From: Planctomycetota bacterium
GTDB taxonomy: Bacteria; Planctomycetota; Phycisphaerae; UBA1845
Direction of reading: 5' to 3'
Assembly (NCBI GenBank): GCA_016208685.1
Contig: JACQXM010000053.1
Location: 1 to 64,000, forward strand
DNA: 64,000 nucleotides
This document shows, piece after piece, positions 59,613 to 64,000 of this stretch. The translations under genes were made by a program, and so were the position numbers. Numbering within the stretch: position 1 is the stretch's first letter; every line of letters starts with the position of its first letter. The notes below the pieces were generated by a model. The model saw only the letters and a program-made list of their open reading frames with translations, was not told the DNA's origin and made no database searches.

Positions 59613-60503
59613 CTACCCCTGGAGCCGTAGAACCCCGCCGGGTTCGGCGGTCCCGGGTGATAAGGCGGCCGGGGGTACGAGGGCGGCCGCGCCCCCCTCA
59701 ACCCAGCCCAGCTTGCCATCAGGAAGTTCGATGTTCCACCACGCGCCGCGCGCCGCGCGCAACGTGAATTCCACGCCGGGTTGGAGCGGCTGCTCGAACT
59801 GTCGCTGGTAGCTCGTGCCCGGCCCTTTGTAGACGGTGACATCCATTGCCAGAATTACCCCCCGCGGCATGCGCCTATCCAACCAGCGCTCCGTGGCGAG
59901 CGAACCACCCGCGGCGGTCGCGGTAAGCCCGGCGACGACCGCCACCACGGCGACGGCGCGGCGCGGCACCCACAACCGCATGGCAAGACATCCCCACAGC
60001 GTCAGGTAAGCGGCCAACGCCGCCCACGCCCGACCCCGCGCCGAAGTGTCGAAGTGCCAGAAGAACAGGCTCCGCAGCACTCTGCTGCCGCGGCTGGACT
60101 GGATCGTAGTCAGGCAGCGGGACTTGGCCACCGAAAGATTGTCGAGCAGCAGGGGATCGCCGGGAATCAGCCGTTCCGCCCGGCGGTAATGCAGCACGCT
60201 GCGCCCGATGTCGCCTGCCTGGAGGTAGCAGTTGCCGATGTTGTACTCCAGTGCCCCGCTGTTCGCCCCCGCCGACAGCAAGCCCTCCATCCGCTGCGCG
60301 GCGCTGACAAACAGTGCCTTGGCGCGGTCCGGCCGCCCCGCAAGCAGACGCTGTGCCTCATCGAATTCCGCCAGCGCCGTCTGAAGTTCCGTCTGCTGCG
60401 CGGACACATCCGCGACGGAACCGGCTCTCGCCGGCGGCAACATGCCGCCCCCGACCAGCAGCAGCACCACGACCGCACGATGAACCGCGCGCCCGACACT
60501 CAT
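59613..60503 (-). CDS. batE: BatE-like TPR protein with SH3 domain
   Basis: A 296-aa protein with a signal peptide (VHRAVVVLLLVGGGMLPPARA), a TPR-like helix pair (LEYNIGNCYLQAGDIGRSVL, then HYRRAERLIP), two hydrophobic helices (AALAAYLTLWGCLAMRLWV and AVVAVVAGLTATAAGG), and a C-terminal bacterial SH3-like domain (DVTVYKGPGTSYQRQF ... GKLGWVEGG). This order is typical of BatE. Bat proteins form an inner-membrane complex linked to stress or oxygen tolerance. Its ATG overlaps the stop of batD by 4 bases (ATGA). Spacer 59365-59612 has nothing recognisable. Confidence 0.83.
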   Translation of the reverse strand: MSVGRAVHRAVVVLLLVGGGMLPPARAGSVADVSAQQTELQTALAEFDEAQRLLAGRPDRAKALFVSAAQRMEGLLSAGANSGALEYNIGNCYLQAGDIGRSVLHYRRAERLIPGDPLLLDNLSVAKSRCLTTIQSSRGSRVLRSLFFWHFDTSARGRAWAALAAYLTLWGCLAMRLWVPRRAVAVVAVVAGLTATAAGGSLATERWLDRRMPRGVILAMDVTVYKGPGTSYQRQFEQPLQPGVEFTLRAARGAWWNIELPDGKLGWVEGGAAALVPPAALSPGTAEPGGVLRLQG

Positions 60504-62284
60504 CGCGTGCACCGCTCCAGATGCGTGAGCCAGCGCTGCACGCGCGCCGCCGCGTCCGCGGGCACTGCACCGGAAGCACCCGCCGCGTACACCGCTGCGT
60601 CACATTCATCGAGAAACGAACCGATCTCGCGCACCACGTCGTCGCCAACCCCGAGCGTGCCCAGGACGCCGCGGACCTCCTGCGCCGTCAGGGCACCGGG
60701 CGGCAGGTTGCAGCGATCGCAGACATAGCCGGTCAGCGCTTGCGAAAGGGACTGCAAGCGCACAGCGGGCTGACCGTTTCGCTCCGCCAGCCGAATGCGA
60801 GCCTGGGCCGTTCGCAGCGCCTGTTGCCGGCGGGCCAGCCCCGGATCGCGCCGCAGCCGCTCCCGTCGCCGCACCAGCACAAACAGCCCCAGATAGGCCA
60901 GCGGCGGCGCTGCCAGCGATACCGCCCAGGCCGGACCCATTGAAAGCGACTGGTCCGCCAGCACCAGCTCGGGGTCCACGTAGTTCGGAGAAACGCCCCC
61001 CGTCAGCGGGCGCAGCTCGGTAGCGCCCTCCTGCGCTTCTAACGGCCGCAGCGAACCGACCAGGGTACCGCTGCTGTCCGGCGCGCTCACGGTGATCGTG
61101 ATCGGTTCCGACGTCAGCGTCACGTAACGTTCGGCCTGCGAATCGAAGAACGACCACGAGAGCGGGGGAACGGTCTGAGTGCCGGCTTGTTTGGGGAAGA
61201 TCGCGCGGCGGAACACCTTCGCGCCCCCCTCCATGTCGCCCACCAACTCGTCAGCGGTGAAGTCGAAGCGGCTGACTAGCTCCGGCTGGCGCGACAGGGC
61301 CGGCCCGGCCACGCCTTCGAGCGGCGCGCCGCGGATGGCGATCGCCAGCGTGATCGGCTCTCCCAACGCCAGGTGGACCGGCTTGGCCTCGACCGTCAAC
61401 GTGTATCGGCCGATGGCCCCGGCATAGTCGGCCGGCCGGCCCTCATTGGGCGGCGCCTTGACCGTCACGGTCACCGCTTCCGCGCGGGCGGACTCCTTGC
61501 GCGCGGCGGCCACCTCGAGGGAGTTGAAAAACCCCCGGCTCAGCCGCGTGGGGTAATTCGCGCGCAGAAACACCGGACCGACCCGCGCCTCACCCACCTG
61601 ATCGGCGCGGATCTCCTGCGTCACCTTGTAAACTTCATAAACGTGCGACTGTCCCGCGGCGTCGCTCAACCGCGTCTCCGTTTTAGTTACCGAGCCACCG
61701 GCAAACACCGAAAGCTGCGAATCCCGCTGCACCAGCACGTCGTTGAGCAGGTCGAGCGGGTAGGTTCGCCCGTCAATGACCACCTTGCGGATGCCGAAAG
61801 TCAGCGTAGCGGTGTACGCCTGGGAGACATACACGGACGTGGGCGACACCTCGATCTCCGCAAACAGGTACTGATCGCTGCGGGACCCGGCGGGATCGGC
61901 GGCCTTCACCACGACCTTCACCACGTTCGACTCGAGCGTCTGGCCGTCCGCGACCACCTTCAACGGACCGAGAGCGTACGTTCCCTCCTTCAACGCCGTC
62001 AGGCGCAGGAGGTAGGTGTAGGTCGTCGTTTGCGACCGCCGGCCCTTGTCGATCGTCGTTTGCGCGAACGTCGACGGGGCACTGTTGACCAGCGACAGCT
62101 CCAATCCCTCCGGAACAACCGCTTGCGGTGCGCTGGGCATGCCGGTGTTGGTACAGACCAGTTGCACGTCCGCGATCTCGCCGCGCTGTAGTACGCCGGC
62201 GTCCATCTTGAGCTCTACCTGGGCCTGTTGCGCTGCCGCGGCTGCAGTCAGGCAGATCGGAATGAGCCAGATCCCGCGGGCCAT
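60500..62284 (-). CDS. batD: BatD-like oxygen-tolerance protein
   Basis: A 594-aa protein with a signal peptide (WLIPICLTAAAAAQQ), several immunoglobulin-like beta domains (e.g. VELKMDAGVLQRGEIADVQL; TYTYLLRLTALKEGTYALGP; TLTVEAKPVHLALGEPITLA), one helix near the C-terminus (WAVSLAAPPLAYLGLFVLVR) and a cytoplasmic helical tail. This is the BatD layout and length. It presumably stands in the periplasm as part of the Bat complex. Its ATG follows the stop of the upstream gene without a gap. Confidence 0.87.
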   Translation of the reverse strand: MARGIWLIPICLTAAAAAQQAQVELKMDAGVLQRGEIADVQLVCTNTGMPSAPQAVVPEGLELSLVNSAPSTFAQTTIDKGRRSQTTTYTYLLRLTALKEGTYALGPLKVVADGQTLESNVVKVVVKAADPAGSRSDQYLFAEIEVSPTSVYVSQAYTATLTFGIRKVVIDGRTYPLDLLNDVLVQRDSQLSVFAGGSVTKTETRLSDAAGQSHVYEVYKVTQEIRADQVGEARVGPVFLRANYPTRLSRGFFNSLEVAAARKESARAEAVTVTVKAPPNEGRPADYAGAIGRYTLTVEAKPVHLALGEPITLAIAIRGAPLEGVAGPALSRQPELVSRFDFTADELVGDMEGGAKVFRRAIFPKQAGTQTVPPLSWSFFDSQAERYVTLTSEPITITVSAPDSSGTLVGSLRPLEAQEGATELRPLTGGVSPNYVDPELVLADQSLSMGPAWAVSLAAPPLAYLGLFVLVRRRERLRRDPGLARRQQALRTAQARIRLAERNGQPAVRLQSLSQALTGYVCDRCNLPPGALTAQEVRGVLGTLGVGDDVVREIGSFLDECDAAVYAAGASGAVPADAAARVQRWLTHLERCTR

Positions 62285-63268
62285 CTACCAATCCTTATCC
62301 ACGGGAGTAACCACCGGCCGCTGCGAAGTCTCGCGGCGTTCCTTCTGGCGGTTGCGCAGCGCCTGCATCATCTCGCGAAGCCGACGCTCCGCCTGCTGCC
62401 GTGACGTGTCCGCTTTCTCCTCCGCGGCGGTCTGGCGCTCCTCGTCGGAGGGCTGCTTGTCCTCGTCGGCGCCTTCCGCTTGATCTGCCTTTGATTCACC
62501 GGACTGCGCTTGTGCCTGCTGCTCCTGCTTGTCGTCCGCGGGCCGTTGGTTTTGGCTCTTCTGCGAAGCCTGCTGCTCGTCGGCCTGCTGCTCCGGCGAC
62601 GACTGCGGCTCGGCATCGCTCTGCTCGCCGTCCTGCTCTTCCTTTTTCTTGCGCGAGGCCTGCGATTCGGACGGCGACTGCTGGTCGTCCTGCTGCTCGC
62701 CCTCCTCGCCCTGTTCCTGGCCCTGCTGAGGTTGCTGTTGCTGCTGCATCTGTTGCTTAACCTGGCGGCGCAACGTGGCCGCCTTCCGCTGGGCATCGCG
62801 CGCGGCCGGGTGCCCCGGGTCAACGGCCAGGGCGGACTGGTACCATTGCAACGCGCTCTCGAGATCCTCCAGCGCCACCTTGGGTTCGTTCAGGTGGTCC
62901 AGAGCCTCGGCGTGATAGGCGGACCCGGTGCCATACAGCGAATCCGCCGCCAACTTGGAATCGGTCGCCGTGGCGGAGCGCTCGAAGGCCTCGCGCGCGC
63001 CGGCGTAGTCCTTGAGTCGGAGTTTCGCCACGCCCTCAGAGAAGGGGATTTCGGGAGCCTCCGGGACCAGCGAGCGGGCGTATTCGTAGTCTTCCAGGGC
63101 GGCCTGGGGGGCTCCCGCGCGCAGCTTGAGGTTGCCGTCGTGGACGGCGGCGTGCGCCGAGCGCGTGTCCTTGGCAACTGGGGCCGACTCTCCGCCGGCC
63201 ACCGCACCGGCGGCAGCGAAGTGGACGACGACCCAGCCAACTCGCTTCGTCCTTCCCGCAGCGCTCAT
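62285..63268 (-). CDS. batC: BatC-like TPR protein with Q/E-rich tail
   Basis: A 327-aa protein with an N-terminal hydrophobic segment (VGWVVVHFAAAGAVAGGES), TPR-like repeats (AAVHDGNLKLRAGAPQAALE, then DYEYARSLVP; and YAGAREAFERSATATD), and a long disordered tail rich in Gln, Glu, Lys and Ser (about residues 175-305, including QQQQQPQQGQEQGEEGEQQD). A basic helix (RRLREMMQALRNRQKERRE) follows the tail. The TPR-plus-charged-tail form is usual for BatC. ATG 63268 overlaps the stop of the VWA gene by 4 bases; the frame is open to 63433, but that part overlaps the neighbour. Confidence 0.8.
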   Translation of the reverse strand: MSAAGRTKRVGWVVVHFAAAGAVAGGESAPVAKDTRSAHAAVHDGNLKLRAGAPQAALEDYEYARSLVPEAPEIPFSEGVAKLRLKDYAGAREAFERSATATDSKLAADSLYGTGSAYHAEALDHLNEPKVALEDLESALQWYQSALAVDPGHPAARDAQRKAATLRRQVKQQMQQQQQPQQGQEQGEEGEQQDDQQSPSESQASRKKKEEQDGEQSDAEPQSSPEQQADEQQASQKSQNQRPADDKQEQQAQAQSGESKADQAEGADEDKQPSDEERQTAAEEKADTSRQQAERRLREMMQALRNRQKERRETSQRPVVTPVDKDW

Positions 63269-64000
63269 GCCGGCGCCTCCGCCTGCCACGTCCGTTGCAG
63301 CACCGGCACTTCGCCCAGGCGGCAATCGCGCAGCACCGACTCCAGAACCAACAGCCCCAGGGCCGCGGCGAGGAACCACTGGTAGCGCGGCCGATGCCGG
63401 CGACGTTCCTCCGTGGTCAACTCGGCTTTCCACATGCCGCCGACGGAGCTTACCAGCGATGGCAGGTCTTGAAGCGGCGCGTAATTCCCGCCTCCCGCCT
63501 CCGCGATCTTCTCCAGCGCCTCGACGTTGACTCGGGAGAACACGATCTGGCCGTCAAAGAGGAACGCCCTGCGCTCGCCGGCCGGACCCGCCGGAACCTC
63601 GGCGCCGACGGTCCGCGCCGCGTCCCCAACGCCAACCGTAAACACCCGAACGTTGTGCTCCTTGAACGCCTCGGCCGCCGCTGCCTCCGCATCGCCCTCG
63701 TGGTCCTCGCCGTCCGTGACCAGCAACAAGATCCGCGTGGCGTGTTCCGGCGACTGCGCGAAAAGGTCCGTCGCCGCCCGGATGGCCCGCGCGATCGCCG
63801 TACCCCCGCGCGGCACGCTGCCGAATTGCAGAGCCTCCAACTTGTTGCGAAACGCCAGGTGGTCCGTGGTCAACGGAACGCGCAGGGACGTTGTCCCGGC
63901 AAACGCCAGCAGGCCCAGACGGTGCGCCTGCCGGAAGATGGGGCGCTCGGTAAGCTGCTGCCGCAAGTCGCGCTTGGCGCGCTCCAAACGGTTGGGCTGC
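63265..64000 (-). CDS. BatA/BatB-type VWA-domain protein (5'-truncated)
   Basis: The gene runs past base 64000; only the C-terminal 244 or so residues are visible. The first ones read QPNRLERAKRDLR, the stretch that follows the MIDAS DxSxS loop in BatA/BatB, so the metal loop lies outside the window. GLLAFAGTTSL, GTAIARAIRAATDLF, LLVTDGEDHEGDAEAAAAEA and KEHNVRVFTVGVGD complete the von Willebrand A fold. A hydrophobic helix close to the C-terminus (YQWFLAAALGLLVLESVL) matches BatA/BatB anchoring. Which of the two it is cannot be decided. It would be an early gene of the operon. Confidence 0.88.
   Translation of the reverse strand, partial: QPNRLERAKRDLRQQLTERPIFRQAHRLGLLAFAGTTSLRVPLTTDHLAFRNKLEALQFGSVPRGGTAIARAIRAATDLFAQSPEHATRILLLVTDGEDHEGDAEAAAAEAFKEHNVRVFTVGVGDAARTVGAEVPAGPAGERRAFLFDGQIVFSRVNVEALEKIAEAGGGNYAPLQDLPSLVSSVGGMWKAELTTEERRRHRPRYQWFLAAALGLLVLESVLRDCRLGEVPVLQRTWQAEAPA

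Noticed and set aside
62510..63385. Leucine-rich 291-codon plus-strand frame resembling a membrane protein
   Set aside because: It is the complement of the Gln/Glu-rich tail of BatC: CAG/GAG codons read in reverse give CTG/CTC leucine codons.

Overview
The window is GC-rich bacterial DNA that looks like Planctomycetota, probably a Phycisphaerae-like lineage. This is inferred from protein style, not from a marker gene. The clues are two secreted proteins ending in dockerin-like Ca-binding tails, a membrane protein ending in a CxxCGYDLTGN...CxxCG zinc ribbon, a small HPxFxxxSPAGRTVxVYQ protein, a large thrombospondin-3-repeat protein, and many short palindromic repeats in the spacers. No rRNA, tRNA, CRISPR, phage or insertion-sequence gene was found.

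Layout. (1) 1-10.5 kb holds housekeeping genes: the end of a secreted FG-GAP protein, dnaE, a ParDE-type toxin-antitoxin pair, mnmA, two small planctomycete-type genes and mutS. (2) 10.8-51.9 kb is about 41 kb transcribed entirely leftward. It opens at its 3' end with a cupin gene and ndk and is otherwise a surface-glycan region. It contains an asparagine-synthetase-like amidotransferase, two methyltransferases, GT2 and GT4 glycosyltransferases, five multipass GT-C-type glycosyltransferases, a Wzx-type flippase, three membrane-anchored 'sulfatase' paralogues, an SGNH esterase, a polysaccharide deacetylase, a radical SAM enzyme, a UDP-galactopyranose-mutase-like flavoprotein and two large secreted proteins. 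A sixth GT-C gene (52.2-53.9 kb) runs rightward. (3) 53.9-64 kb is a leftward Bat (aerotolerance-type) operon: VWA protein (cut by the window end), TPR protein, BatD, BatE, an 830-aa membrane protein, then an ABC-2 exporter.

How the glycan genes may fit together (inference): cytoplasmic GT2/GT4 enzymes build a lipid-linked chain. A DPM1-like GT2 makes polyprenyl-phosphate sugars for the GT-C enzymes. The flippase moves chains across the membrane. The alkaline-phosphatase-fold proteins, SGNH protein and deacetylase then decorate the glycan outside. No initiating phosphoglycosyltransferase or obvious Wzy/Wzz was recognised, so the system is incomplete here or unusual.

The most interesting signals are: the three 'sulfatases' carry Thr where the formylglycine Cys/Ser should be, which points to phosphotransferases; a palindromic repeat has expanded in frame inside mnmA; and the UGM-like flavoprotein ends in a membrane domain that is repeated as a separate small gene immediately downstream.
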